Assembly: GCF_015057185.1 (NCBI RefSeq)
Contig: NZ_SVEV01000035.1
Location: forward strand, 1 to 33,412
DNA length: 33,412 nucleotides
Reading direction: 5' to 3'
From: Pseudobutyrivibrio sp.
GTDB lineage: Bacteria > Bacillota > Clostridia > Lachnospirales > Lachnospiraceae
Positions 25,501-32,972 of this stretch are shown here, in pieces. How positions within the stretch are numbered: the stretch's first letter is position 1; every line of letters starts with the position of its first letter. The translations under genes and the position numbers were made by a program. Under the pieces are notes generated by a model. That model saw nothing but the letters and a program-made list of their open reading frames with translations, did no database searches and was not told the DNA's origin.

Positions 25501-27622
25501 CTCCCTTTAAACCTATGAGAGCTTTTATAGACTCATATGTACGGTTTTTTCTCCATCTTGTCAGCACATCCAATTCATCTAATTTATTTATTCCATACAT
25601 GTCAAAGAAAGAGATTGTATCTGGGATTTCTCCACTCTCCTCTATCTCTTGCAACTCGATATTTGCAACACATGTAGCAAACTTCTCAGCATCTGCCACC
25701 GTGAGCTCATCATATTTAATTGAAACTCTTTCCTCTATATCGTCAGATACGTTATATAAGCCTCTAAACTCCTCATCATTTTCAATGATAAAGTCACAAT
25801 TGTTAGGTAACTGTTCATATTTCTCAGTCATGTATACTGTTGAGAATCCATAAGCCGCTTCGGGTTCTAAGAGATATTGAGAAATAAGTTCGCCTTCCAA
25901 AAAATGCGGAGCTGCAACCACTAAAATATAATATGGCTTAACGAGTCTCTTTTTTGTGCCATCAAAGCCGTTCTGATCTTCAATTCTTTGTCTAATAAGT
26001 TTATTTAACTCGTAGAGAACATTACTAGCTTCTTCTTTATCAGACGCGATATACCTGAAAGTCTTAGTCTCATTCCATGTATGTGGTAGCCACCTTACAA
26101 AATCCCATTCTTTATCAAGCCCATCCTGATTCTTGTCATAGATAAGCGCAATCTTAACATCTGTATAAGCGTTATTTGCTGCTATCTGCACAACGAGATC
26201 TCTAACGAGCTTAATTCCGCCCGCCATTCTGCGGCCACCGATAACGCCTACCAGCATATGCTCTAGCAAATCCACACAGATTGGCACATTTTTTAGTACA
26301 GAGTATTTTTTCTTTATGTCCTCAGGGAGATTCATCAGATTGTTGTCAATCATGGTGAATTTTTTCTCGGGCACCTGAATATCGACCTGGAACCGCAAAT
26401 CTCCTATTCCAAGCCTATGAGTAAGAAAATCTGGCTGGTTTACATTCCTCCCCCACAGTGATGGTGTATCCGAGGTGTATAAGCTACATTCTTTGGCAGA
26501 GGCATACCTTTCACAAAGGACTTTTGTATTCCGATCATATTTTGAACGAATTATTTTTTCTTCGTCACGCAAATACGCTCCATATCTTTCATTTCTTAAT
26601 TTTTCATACTCTTCATAATCTTTTACAGCCTTGCGCATTCCCGTAACGCCACGAATAGTTGCCATAATTGCAGATGCAACCGCAGTGACGAGCCCAACAT
26701 ACATAAACAGGCCTCTGCTAATACCTGAAACTCTTGATGCGTAAATCATAAACGCACAGCCTAACAACATAGGAATTGACATGCTTAAAGCAGAGCCTAA
26801 TGCCATCAAGATACCAGTACGTTTTACTTGATCTTTCGAAGCCGGTGGATCATCGATTTTAACAGCATCTGTTTCCAAACGCCTAAACTGTCTAGGGGAA
26901 CGATGGAAAACTTTGGTCAATTGCTTAGTATTAGGTCTATCCATTGCTGAAGGTGATTCAGCAACTTTTTTGAGTAAATTCTCATTTATAACAGCCTTGC
27001 TTTCCAATACGTTAACAGCAAGTGTTGTTCCCAAAAAAACAATTCTTAGTCCAAATAAATCAATACAGTCTCCATATGTAAGTTCATGACTTCCGGAAAC
27101 CCTTCTATTATTTATATAGCTTCCATTTGCACTCTTAAGATCCTGAAAGTAATACTTATTGTCCTTTTTAAAAAGCGTAGCCTGATCCCCAGAAAGCATA
27201 TGTTTGTCTTCGAAATCATAAGCAATAACATTTTTTACATCACGTCCAATGGAAACGGGTCTACTTAACTCTGCTATATCAAAGTGGTCATATATTGAAA
27301 GGGAGTCTTCAGTCTGCTGAGACATGATTGTGATAATATGTTTCCCATCAACCAACAACTTATAATCATTTTTAGATTTATCACTTTCACTTACCAGCGG
27401 ACAAGAATACTCAAAATCATCGCTTGAAAGCCTTTTTATCTCATACTCTTCGGATGGCGTAAAATACCATGTATTTTCCTTATTCTCTATCCTAAGTACA
27501 ATGCTCTTTGTTAAATCAAACAAGCTCTCAGCCAAAAAAATCTCATGGTCAGCATTGTTAACTGCTGGAAGCAAAACTCTTTTAAATGCCTGCTTGCTAT
27601 ATATTGTAAGAATTGTACTCAT
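22571..27622 (-). CDS. essC: EssC-type FtsK/SpoIIIE ATPase, type VII secretion motor
   Basis: 1683 residues, longer than the roughly 1480-1500 usual for Staphylococcus EssC. N-terminal FHA-like region: a degenerate first unit (1-110) and a better second one (about 115-200; G126-R127, S144, N166-G167). Two membrane spans (about 268-295 and 303-324). Three ATPase modules: D1 with GTTGSGKS 729-736 and IIVIDE ending at E840; D2 with GAPNTGKT 1171-1178 and VIIDG (no catalytic Glu after D1274); D3 with GSKKKGKT 1462-1469 and IFIDD (1558-1561 region). D1 thus looks active and D2/D3 probably substrate-binding. The ATG has GGAGAGG upstream. It is the core of the cluster, followed by LytTR, YukD and WXG100 genes. 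Confidence 0.93.
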   Translation of the reverse strand: MSTILTIYSKQAFKRVLLPAVNNADHEIFLAESLFDLTKSIVLRIENKENTWYFTPSEEYEIKRLSSDDFEYSCPLVSESDKSKNDYKLLVDGKHIITIMSQQTEDSLSIYDHFDIAELSRPVSIGRDVKNVIAYDFEDKHMLSGDQATLFKKDNKYYFQDLKSANGSYINNRRVSGSHELTYGDCIDLFGLRIVFLGTTLAVNVLESKAVINENLLKKVAESPSAMDRPNTKQLTKVFHRSPRQFRRLETDAVKIDDPPASKDQVKRTGILMALGSALSMSIPMLLGCAFMIYASRVSGISRGLFMYVGLVTAVASAIMATIRGVTGMRKAVKDYEEYEKLRNERYGAYLRDEEKIIRSKYDRNTKVLCERYASAKECSLYTSDTPSLWGRNVNQPDFLTHRLGIGDLRFQVDIQVPEKKFTMIDNNLMNLPEDIKKKYSVLKNVPICVDLLEHMLVGVIGGRRMAGGIKLVRDLVVQIAANNAYTDVKIALIYDKNQDGLDKEWDFVRWLPHTWNETKTFRYIASDKEEASNVLYELNKLIRQRIEDQNGFDGTKKRLVKPYYILVVAAPHFLEGELISQYLLEPEAAYGFSTVYMTEKYEQLPNNCDFIIENDEEFRGLYNVSDDIEERVSIKYDELTVADAEKFATCVANIELQEIEESGEIPDTISFFDMYGINKLDELDVLTRWRKNRTYESIKALIGLKGGSAPCYLDIHEKYHGPHGLVAGTTGSGKSETLQTFILSLAINYSPDDISFFIIDYKGGGMANLLENLPHMIGQISNLSGNQINRALLSIQSEKERREALFAKYGVKDIRDYTKLYKNNEAAVPLPHLIIVIDEFAEMKKEEPEFIQEIISLSRVGRSLGIHLIMATQKPSGSVSDDIWANSRFKLCLRVQSKQDSSDMLHKPDAAYLTQSGRCYLQVGNDELYELFQSGYSGAVYSEDSFGESSIAKMLTVDGTLSIEGNHARLLKQKEKKIAWIEELLLEIKSVPGVDENKIAGYERYDYELLAASVFQKLKYDSIDYPENEHNKENLITLFEWIGRCGFDARKIVENEEGFTNAKKKLPQEPEKTQLEAVVSYLQEVAMANNYTHDFSLFMPLLPEKVDLGSIPDSRNLWKNQNKFDGEKWPSHSGEWGIETEIGIYDDPENQRQDAVVINFEKMGNLLVFGAPNTGKTTLLQTLVYGMINRYSPAEINLYLIEYSAHKFSPFEKMPHIGGIITENDPIDKLEKLFVMLAKELVKRKSLFGDVGFSQYVKINGYESIPAVFVIIDGFGVLNNRTGDRFFGSINNLVKEGINYGLFIIATAGGISSSEIPNSVAQNFKSAICLELNNTYDYATYLRANRLKMRPESGVTGRGLVYVGDRVLEFQTAVPFYAENEFIVNETIRQESEKMDVAWDGEKPRCIPEIPQKPLWTDFVVLRDTRELINNERLFPVGYDAQSAEPVGLDLSKYYVVLITGSKKKGKTNAIKVFMNCAYEKKARLVVVDFNQNLSIISSMLGARYIDSEKAWGQYLDEMLRNDVVARNTEKGRLRQLGAEDEDVYLGMQKFEPIFIFIDDVVTFIEKIIDNEDEKDEISILENMEMLLDAGALHNIYWIVSLDKENTSAVSSTNLYKLFVKEYKGIHLGGNARTNALSGMAFDNFDRRVLDAMKPAGHAMVPLNNEEAVNEIVLPLVKVRQS

Positions 27623-27655
27623 ATAAAAACCTCTCCGTTTTATTGTTGTAATGGC

Positions 27656-27922
27656 TTACTGAAACACAGTATATACGTACTTACCATTGTCCAAATTTTT
27701 TATCGCATCTATAATCAATTGACTATTAAGAATAACGTGATAGCTTACCCCTTCTAAATCTCTTACAATCAAATCTTTTTTGCTCTCATCGCCAAAACAG
27801 CATATCTCATGAATATCTGGAATTATCCCATTAAGGATTTTTAAGATCGAACCTGCTCTCGCATCGGTGCATCCCAAAATCTTAACAATGGTACTAATCA
27901 ATAATTCATTGGTATCGTTCAT
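27656..27922 (-). CDS. Small unknown protein between effector and essC
   Basis: 88 residues from ATG 27922 (AAGGTG six bases upstream; an in-frame earlier ATG overlaps the preceding gene and lacks a ribosome site). Helical start NELLISTIVKILGC, then a beta-rich part ending YVYTVFQ; two adjacent Cys in IHEICCFGDE. No family recognised. It follows the ESX-metallopeptidase by 10 bases, the usual place for an immunity protein or a dedicated chaperone, so either role is possible (inference). Confidence 0.55.
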   Translation of the reverse strand: MNDTNELLISTIVKILGCTDARAGSILKILNGIIPDIHEICCFGDESKKDLIVRDLEGVSYHVILNSQLIIDAIKNLDNGKYVYTVFQ

Positions 27923-27932
27923 AATAAGCACC

Positions 27933-28859
27933 TTAATCCTGACCAGCAAACATCCTTGCATCTTTTTCTACTTCAAGATTGCGATAGTTCTCATACCCCT
28001 TTTCCATTTCTTCTTCGTAGATATCAAAACTATGCTTCCATTTATTAATTGTCTCTTGTGAGACACAATACTTCGTGGGATTAGATATTGCTGCATGCTG
28101 ATAAGCATGCCGTAGCTCATGAACAACCGTAGTATACAATCCAAAAGTATACTCTGCAGGATAATTCTTAAGATAATACTCGTTTATTTTGATTCTTTTT
28201 AAGCGCTCATCATATCTTCCTACAGAAATACGCCCCTCACCATCTTCTTTTTCATTAAAAAAGGTGATTGATGAATAAATGTTTAATCCTAATACGCCTG
28301 CCACCTCATTCATATATGAAACAAGCATTTCTTTTCTTTGAGCATAATCCGCAGCAACCCACTTCTCTTCCGAATAGGCACTCTTTTTATTGATCCTTTT
28401 AATCTGCTCCATCATTTTTTTATCTGAAGCAGCTTCCTTTGCTGATGATGTTGCCACATAATCTTTATTGACTTTTTTAAACAATATGAAGTCTATGATT
28501 TTTTCAATAGTACTTCTTTTATCTATCCCTGTATCAATTTTTGAATAAGCTTCAATCGCGTCGCCACCAGCAATGTCCCTAAATTTAGATAGAATACCCT
28601 CCTCACAGCTCAAATAAATACCAATCACACGTTCTATCGCCTGTTGCAGCGTCTCACATTTTAATGCTTCATCATACACTTTTCCGGATATACTTGTCAG
28701 CGCAGAATACAAATCAGCGTTATCATCAGCACTACTCTCCATGGTTGCAGCAATCGAATCGATTTGACGTGCGTTTTCTTTTAGCCGCAAACATATAGCA
28801 TTAAACTCATCTTTTGAATTCTGAATTTGATCTGTTGAAAAATGGAATTTACTACCCAT
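27933..28859 (-). CDS. ESX-like domain fused to a zinc metallopeptidase, putative type VII effector
   Basis: 308 residues. Residues 1-100 form a helical ESX/LXG-like hairpin resembling those of the other ESX-like proteins here (no WXG; IYLSCEEGILSKFR near its end). Residues 160-308 are a compact metallopeptidase: VVHELRHAYQH with H247, E248, H251 (HExxH), preceded by a strand IKINEYYL, and followed by NLEVEKDARMFA, where a Glu (E296 or E298) can be the third zinc ligand, as in ImmA-type peptidases. There is no signal peptide, which suits export by EssC. AGGAAG precedes the ATG. The downstream 88-residue gene may protect against it. The target is unknown. Confidence 0.72.
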   Translation of the reverse strand: MGSKFHFSTDQIQNSKDEFNAICLRLKENARQIDSIAATMESSADDNADLYSALTSISGKVYDEALKCETLQQAIERVIGIYLSCEEGILSKFRDIAGGDAIEAYSKIDTGIDKRSTIEKIIDFILFKKVNKDYVATSSAKEAASDKKMMEQIKRINKKSAYSEEKWVAADYAQRKEMLVSYMNEVAGVLGLNIYSSITFFNEKEDGEGRISVGRYDERLKRIKINEYYLKNYPAEYTFGLYTTVVHELRHAYQHAAISNPTKYCVSQETINKWKHSFDIYEEEMEKGYENYRNLEVEKDARMFAGQD

Positions 28860-28865
28860 ATCTTC

Positions 28866-29495
28866 CTATAGATTTCTGAATATCCATTCAGTTAGCGTGT
28901 TTACACATTTTACTTCAATATAATAAAAGGAATCTTCAACCACATTAGTGCGTATATCAACTTGTCCATCTTCGTTAACGCACAAATAAAACGATGCATT
29001 TTGTGCTTCCCCACGTACTTCAACCATTTTATGTTCCTCAACACTGCCCACTATTTTTGAATGAGCAACGTTATCAATGACGAACAGTTCTATCATCTTT
29101 GCATATGCGCCTATCAAAAGCGGTATAGTCGGCAATAAACTGAGTCTTACTTCATCGTTTTCATATAAGTCCAAGCATATATAATCGACTCCAGATAGAT
29201 ATATGTATCTCTTGTAATTGACATTTTTATTGCATAATTCTATCCACACGTCTGGATTAACAATAATATCTGTTAATCTTTGTCCCCAATCAGAAAACAC
29301 TGTTTCATTGTCAACTAATGTCAGTATTCCTTCTTTAAATAAACTTTCAAGTTTATAACTGTCTTTATTTAAATCAGAATCTACTATACTCCAATCATCT
29401 AACACTATGCCTTTGGGATTTTCATTTCTTAATGCATACGTGCATAGCAATAAATCAGCAACATTCAATTGTTTCACCTTATTCCGATTTAACAT
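28866..29495 (-). CDS. Unknown protein at the head of the secretion operon
   Basis: About 209 residues from ATG 29495 (GTGGAAG close upstream); an in-frame ATG at 29522 lacks a ribosome site. No membrane span. N-terminal helices (LNVADLLLCTYALR), a wing-like SLFKEGILTLVDNETVFSDWG, and a beta-rich C-terminal half. The plan parallels the 162-residue protein at 21373-21861 without clear identity, so they may be distant relatives that handle ESX-like substrates. It is followed after six bases by the ESX-metallopeptidase. The start lies inside the HTH gene, showing coupling. Confidence 0.55.
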   Translation of the reverse strand: MLNRNKVKQLNVADLLLCTYALRNENPKGIVLDDWSIVDSDLNKDSYKLESLFKEGILTLVDNETVFSDWGQRLTDIIVNPDVWIELCNKNVNYKRYIYLSGVDYICLDLYENDEVRLSLLPTIPLLIGAYAKMIELFVIDNVAHSKIVGSVEEHKMVEVRGEAQNASFYLCVNEDGQVDIRTNVVEDSFYYIEVKCVNTLTEWIFRNL

Positions 29496-29667
29496 ATCTT
29501 CCACTTTTGATTCGCTTATCATCAGGCTTTACCGCATCAAAAGGAATAGCCCAGGTATTTCCAAATTTCTGTGCACCAGGAATACGTCCCTCCTTGCATA
29601 GCTCATTTATCCGTCTTTCACCTATTCCCCATTTCTCAGATACTTGTTTAATAGTTAGATAATCCAT
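29479..29667 (-). CDS. Small AlpA/excisionase-like HTH DNA-binding protein
   Basis: 62 residues. MDYLTIKQVSEKWGIGERRINELCKEGRIPGA is split here as: DYLTIKQVSEKWG, then RRINELCKEGRIPGA, and KFGNTWAIP; this is the winged HTH_17-type fold, common in Lachnospiraceae. I start at ATG 29667, which fits the family; the longer frame upstream has no ribosome site. It is the first gene after the promoter at 29753-29781, so it may autoregulate the cluster. An imperfect inverted repeat AGATG (29723-29727)/CATCT (29737-29741) in the leader is a possible operator. Confidence 0.82.
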   Translation of the reverse strand: MDYLTIKQVSEKWGIGERRINELCKEGRIPGAQKFGNTWAIPFDAVKPDDKRIKSGRYVKSE

Positions 29668-29752
29668 GCACCAAGTCCTTGAATAAATAGAATCAATAAA
29701 ATGCAATATTCGTATCTTTTTAAGATGTAAATACACCATCTAATTGTATTCT

Positions 29753-29781
29753 ATTTTATGCGTTTTCTCGCACTATATCAA
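29753..29781 (-). promoter_or_regulatory. Main promoter of the secretion operon
   Basis: On the minus strand TTGATA (29776-29781) and TAAAAT (29753-29758) are separated by exactly 17 bases, a good vegetative promoter. It is about 85 bases upstream of the HTH gene and isolated from upstream transcription by the terminator at 29860-29890. Confidence 0.65.
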
Positions 29782-29859
29782 TGTGACTTCAGGCATTTTC
29801 TGAATATTTTCCAACATTTGTAAAATAAATCAATCAACACCACCCGAATAGGATGTACA

Positions 29860-29890
29860 CAAAAGGGATGCCATATCGACATCCCTTCCT
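29860..29890 (-). terminator. Terminator after the four-span membrane gene
   Basis: AAGGGATG (29863-29870) and CATCCCTT (29880-29887) form an 8-bp stem with a 9-base loop; on the minus strand the stem ends in TTTT. It lies just downstream of the gene at 29903-30463. Confidence 0.65.
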
Positions 29891-29902
29891 TGTTGACTAT
29901 GA

Positions 29903-30463
29903 TTACTTCTTATTTAATCTGTTTCTAATCTTACGTATAACAAAGCCTATTGCAGAAGGGATAACGCCGAACCCAGCATCAATAATCGGCATAAAGAAGA
30001 CAAACCACCAACTAAAACCATCCATGATAATTGCAGTTAAAGTACCTAGTATAGCTGATGTTAATACCCCCATCTTAAAGCCCTTAAAATAAGCAACTAT
30101 CATGCTTATTATAGCTACCCCGACCATTAATGATGCTTCTAAAGGAAACTCGCTATAGTCTTCAAATAATTGTTTCCATGAAATAGGTATCGCAATTATA
30201 AACATCAGTATAACTACTAGCATTATTCCAAATACGACTAGATCTCCTGTATTTTCAGGCGCTATACCTTTACTACCAGACATTTTTTCAACATTAAAAT
30301 ATGCGCGATCTTTAATCTTAGCAAAAGGCGCTGGCGTATCGGTAAAAGTTACTTCACCTTTATCCTCATCTATATAAGCATATCCCTTTACCTGATTGAA
30401 AATTCGTCCATTTTTTATAGCTTCTCCATCACTTTCATAAATAGTTACTTTTTTCTCTCCCAT
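29903..30463 (-). CDS. Membrane protein of unknown function
   Basis: 186 residues. The first 70 are soluble (KVTIYESDGEAIKNGRIF..., beta-rich); then about four hydrophobic spans (about 74-95, 108-126, 130-150, 155-176) and a basic end RKIRNRLNKK. AGAGGTG precedes the ATG. It follows the PPEP-like gene by 75 bases without an evident terminator, so the two may be one transcript under the LytTR-type promoter. No family is recognised; an accessory or protective role for the protease is only a possibility. Confidence 0.65.
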   Translation of the reverse strand: MGEKKVTIYESDGEAIKNGRIFNQVKGYAYIDEDKGEVTFTDTPAPFAKIKDRAYFNVEKMSGSKGIAPENTGDLVVFGIMLVVILMFIIAIPISWKQLFEDYSEFPLEASLMVGVAIISMIVAYFKGFKMGVLTSAILGTLTAIIMDGFSWWFVFFMPIIDAGFGVIPSAIGFVIRKIRNRLNKK

Positions 30464-30538
30464 TCTGCACCTCTGAATTTGTTTTAAATTATCCGTTTTT
30501 ATTCGCTGCCTTTTTTAAATCATTTGATCATTTAGAAT

Positions 30539-31288
30539 TTATTGCATGTTTACAATAATATTTTCAATATATGAGTATGCGTTAGGCGCTACACTTTTAA
30601 GCTTTTCAGGCCGTGTAAAGTATGCTGCAAAAGCCTCTGCAAAAGCCTCTCCTGAGCTATAAACCTGCGTGGGACTATATGGTTGCATTTCTGTCCATCC
30701 TTCCCAATTTCGTGAGTATCTATATCCATAATCTAGAACATGTCCCAGTTCATGATATAAAGTATATACAGGAGGCATGAAAGAAGATTTTGTTCCACAA
30801 ACATAAACATCTGCAGAGATAAAACTACCACTGTCATCCCAAGTTATATAAGAGTACCCCAGACTTTGTCTTGTATTAACCGTTCCTATATACTCTCTTG
30901 TTGCAGCATATATCCTAATATTCTTTTTGTTATAGTAGTTTTTTACATTCTGTGGCAATGCAGCGTAACCCGCCTGCATTTCCGCCTGTTTTTCCACAGA
31001 TTCATCTTTATTACCGATAGTCAGATCATTCGTTTGCGGAGCGGTTGATGTAGCGGCATTTGCATATGGAAGCCTTCCTTCAGCTTTGCCAAAAGCCAAG
31101 TAGTGAGCATACAATAGTTCTTCATCATATCCATATGCAGCTTTCACATCTGGATAAGTATTTGCATAAAACTCAGCGTCAAAGTTTTGTCCATCTTTCA
31201 TGGTTTTTGGTGCCGCTTCAACGTTTATTGTACATGATAAAAATGCTACAAGAATCATTATAATTGACAATAATCTGTTTCTCTTCAT
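30539..31288 (-). CDS. Secreted PPEP/lethal-factor-like metallopeptidase
   Basis: 249 residues from ATG 31288 (AGAGAGGTC upstream). Signal peptide 1-25 with cleavage likely near NVEAA. Residues 36-75 are a small module, FDAEFYANTYPDVKAAYG...LAFGKAEGR, common in surface proteins of Lachnospiraceae. The catalytic domain has YHELGH (H179, E180, H183) and GEAFAEAFAAYF with the likely third ligand Glu, then KLKSVAPNAYSYIENI. This end closely follows Clostridioides difficile PPEP-1 (EFFAESFAYYY, KLKSACPQTYSFL, from memory), so it may cleave surface proteins or act on host proteins. It is exported by Sec, not by the type VII route. The upstream LytTR-type site suggests co-control with the WXG100 genes. 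Confidence 0.8.
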   Translation of the reverse strand: MKRNRLLSIIMILVAFLSCTINVEAAPKTMKDGQNFDAEFYANTYPDVKAAYGYDEELLYAHYLAFGKAEGRLPYANAATSTAPQTNDLTIGNKDESVEKQAEMQAGYAALPQNVKNYYNKKNIRIYAATREYIGTVNTRQSLGYSYITWDDSGSFISADVYVCGTKSSFMPPVYTLYHELGHVLDYGYRYSRNWEGWTEMQPYSPTQVYSSGEAFAEAFAAYFTRPEKLKSVAPNAYSYIENIIVNMQ

Positions 31289-31381
31289 ATTTGACCTCTC
31301 TTTCATATATATTCACTGTTATCGGTATCTTTTTATAAGTATAAGTAATACATGAAATCTTGCATTCCTCTATCTGATATA

Positions 31382-31448
31382 ACTCTAACATGATTACTTT
31401 CTACAACGGATAATATTCTGACGAAATGCAATCCAAATGAGATGAATT
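31382..31448 (-). promoter_or_regulatory. Promoter with LytTR-type direct repeats before the PPEP-like gene
   Basis: Minus-strand AATTCATC (31441-31448) and ATTTCGTC (31420-31427) are 21 bases apart and match at six of eight positions. An extended -10, TGT-TAGAGT (31382-31387), follows 32 bases after the second repeat. This mirrors the site at 21060-21124 (21-base period, 30-base gap). The leader to the ATG is about 85 bases and shows no known riboswitch. Confidence 0.55.
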
Positions 31449-31699
31449 GCAAAATTACAATTTATCAATGGAAAGAACAACGACATTTTATTCAATAACT
31501 GAGCTTTAATAACGATTTAGGCAGGAAAAAATACAACCATATAGCTGGTACAGACGCAGTATCACCAACATATCTGCGCCTCGATATACGTAAAAAAATA
31601 TAATACGATAGACTACAGACCATTGCGAATTCAAGCTGCGATTTCCCCTTTTGTAGCCTCCTATACCTCCTCCCAGACAGCATAGGCCAAATCTAAATG
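31449..31699. other. Stretch without a supported gene
   Basis: Between the PPEP promoter and the next gene I see AT-rich DNA with one open frame of 63 codons on the minus strand (31492-31683). It has no ribosome site and a composition unlike its neighbours, so I do not call it. Together with 31289-31448 this gene-free region is about 410 bases. Confidence 0.5.
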
Positions 31700-31930
31700 T
31701 TAATCAGTTACGTCAAAAAGGCTTCTGCCGCACATGGGACAATAATTAATACCTCTACGAAACTCAAGTTGCTTAGTTGTCCCTTTATTTAAAATATGCA
31801 GCGCAAGCTGCTTACTATCAGGCTCAATAAGAACCCACATATACAAATCTCCAACAAGCCCCAGCTTAACGCAATGGGCAATCAGGCTTCCTTCATAGTA
31901 CTGGTCATGATCCTCGCAAAAGTTACACAT
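31700..31930 (-). CDS. Small zinc-binding protein, mobile-element type
   Basis: 76 residues from ATG 31930 (AGGAG eight bases upstream). Cysteine pairs at both ends, CNFCEDHDQYYEG and CPMCGRSL, likely hold one zinc; between them is a short beta-rich part GDLYMWVLIEPDSKQLALHI. Proteins of this type occur in clostridial phages and islands (from memory) and have no known role. Confidence 0.65.
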   Translation of the reverse strand: MCNFCEDHDQYYEGSLIAHCVKLGLVGDLYMWVLIEPDSKQLALHILNKGTTKQLEFRRGINYCPMCGRSLFDVTD

Positions 31931-32104
31931 ATTCAAACTCCTATCCCCTATGCCGCCTTGCATACAATTATGAATCATAAAATGTACGTTATTTCTCCCT
32001 TGTACTATGTATAAATCGTTCTATTTCTTTATAGAAATTTCATTAGGAGCTATTCTCTCTCAATGGTAGAGTGAACATAGTTTAAAAGAATTTTTACGGG
32101 GTTC

Positions 32105-32818
32105 ATGCTATCCATGATCTTATTTGATGATCTGCCTTTGGATAAAGAAATACTTGATGCACTTAGAGAGCTGAGGATAAACTATGTCTTTCAGCCTATT
32201 TTCCGTGCAGATGGAAAAACAATATTTGCAAGAGAAGCCCTGATGCGTCCACTGGACATGAATGTCATGGATCTTATTGAAGAATATACCAAAAAAGATA
32301 AGCTCCATATCCTTGAAATAGCAACTTTCTTTGGTGCTTTTCAGGAATATGAGCTTCGCGGATATACAGAACATATCTGCCTCAACTCTTTTCCTTCAGA
32401 ATGCTTTTCTCCAGCGGAAACGAAAGTATTTGCAGATTACTATGGAGATCCAAGAGGCATCGGCATCATTGAGATTCTTGAATATCCATACATTTCTGAG
32501 TTTGCCTGCAAGATGAAAAAGGGTGACACTAAAGGGCAGCGATTAAAAATAGCCATAGATGACTTCGGAACAGGGTTAAGCAACATGGACCTTGTAAACA
32601 TGTACGAACCGGACATAGTAAAGCTTGATCGCGACCTGATATCAGATATAGATAAGCTCCCTGAAAAACAGGAAAATGTCAGAAATCTTCTGCAGGAATT
32701 TCATTCAAGGAACATGTTGGTAGTAGCTGAAGGTATAGAGAGAAAAGAAGAATTTGATTACCTTGTAGGCCTTGGAGTGGATCTTTTCCAGGGATTTTAC
32801 CTTGCAAGGCCGTCATAA
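32105..32818 (+). CDS. EAL-domain c-di-GMP phosphodiesterase
   Basis: 237 residues, a stand-alone EAL domain that hydrolyses cyclic di-GMP to pGpG. All key positions are present: E44-A45-L46 and R48, N94 in CLNSFP, E123 in IIEILE, D152-D153 in IDDFGTG, K173 in VKLDRD, E209 in AEGIE and Q229 in FQGFY, so it should be active. No sensor or membrane part is attached. ATG 32105 has only GGGG close upstream; ATG 32114 is an alternative. It runs opposite to the secretion cluster and is followed after 12 bases by a microprotein gene. Confidence 0.9.
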   Translation: MLSMILFDDLPLDKEILDALRELRINYVFQPIFRADGKTIFAREALMRPLDMNVMDLIEEYTKKDKLHILEIATFFGAFQEYELRGYTEHICLNSFPSECFSPAETKVFADYYGDPRGIGIIEILEYPYISEFACKMKKGDTKGQRLKIAIDDFGTGLSNMDLVNMYEPDIVKLDRDLISDIDKLPEKQENVRNLLQEFHSRNMLVVAEGIERKEEFDYLVGLGVDLFQGFYLARPS

Positions 32819-32830
32819 GAGGAACTTTAC

Positions 32831-32968
32831 ATGAGCCAAAATACAGGAAACAATTATGAAAACAAAAATAAAGGACTCAGCACCGGTGCTGCAGCCCTCA
32901 TATCAGTACTGGCAGTTCCAGTAACACTGCTTGCCAGCCTTCTCATATCGAATAAGAAAAAGAATTGA
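32831..32968 (+). CDS. 45-residue single-span membrane microprotein
   Basis: ATG 32831 has AGAGGAA seven bases upstream, a clear ribosome site. The product starts polar (SQNTGNNYENKNKG), has one hydrophobic segment of about 22 residues (AAALISVLAVPVTLLASLLI) and ends basic (SNKKKN), an inner-membrane helix with a positive tail. It follows the EAL gene closely, so it is likely co-transcribed and could anchor or modulate the phosphodiesterase (inference). No family is recognised. Confidence 0.7.
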   Translation: MSQNTGNNYENKNKGLSTGAAALISVLAVPVTLLASLLISNKKKN

Positions 32969-32972
32969 TATA

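Noticed and set aside
31289-31381. c-di-GMP riboswitch in the PPEP-like leader
   Set aside because: The conserved GEMM-type core sequences are not present in the leader of about 85 bases.
31492-31683. 63-codon minus-strand frame
   Set aside because: No ribosome site, unusual Arg/Tyr-rich composition and no neighbour support.
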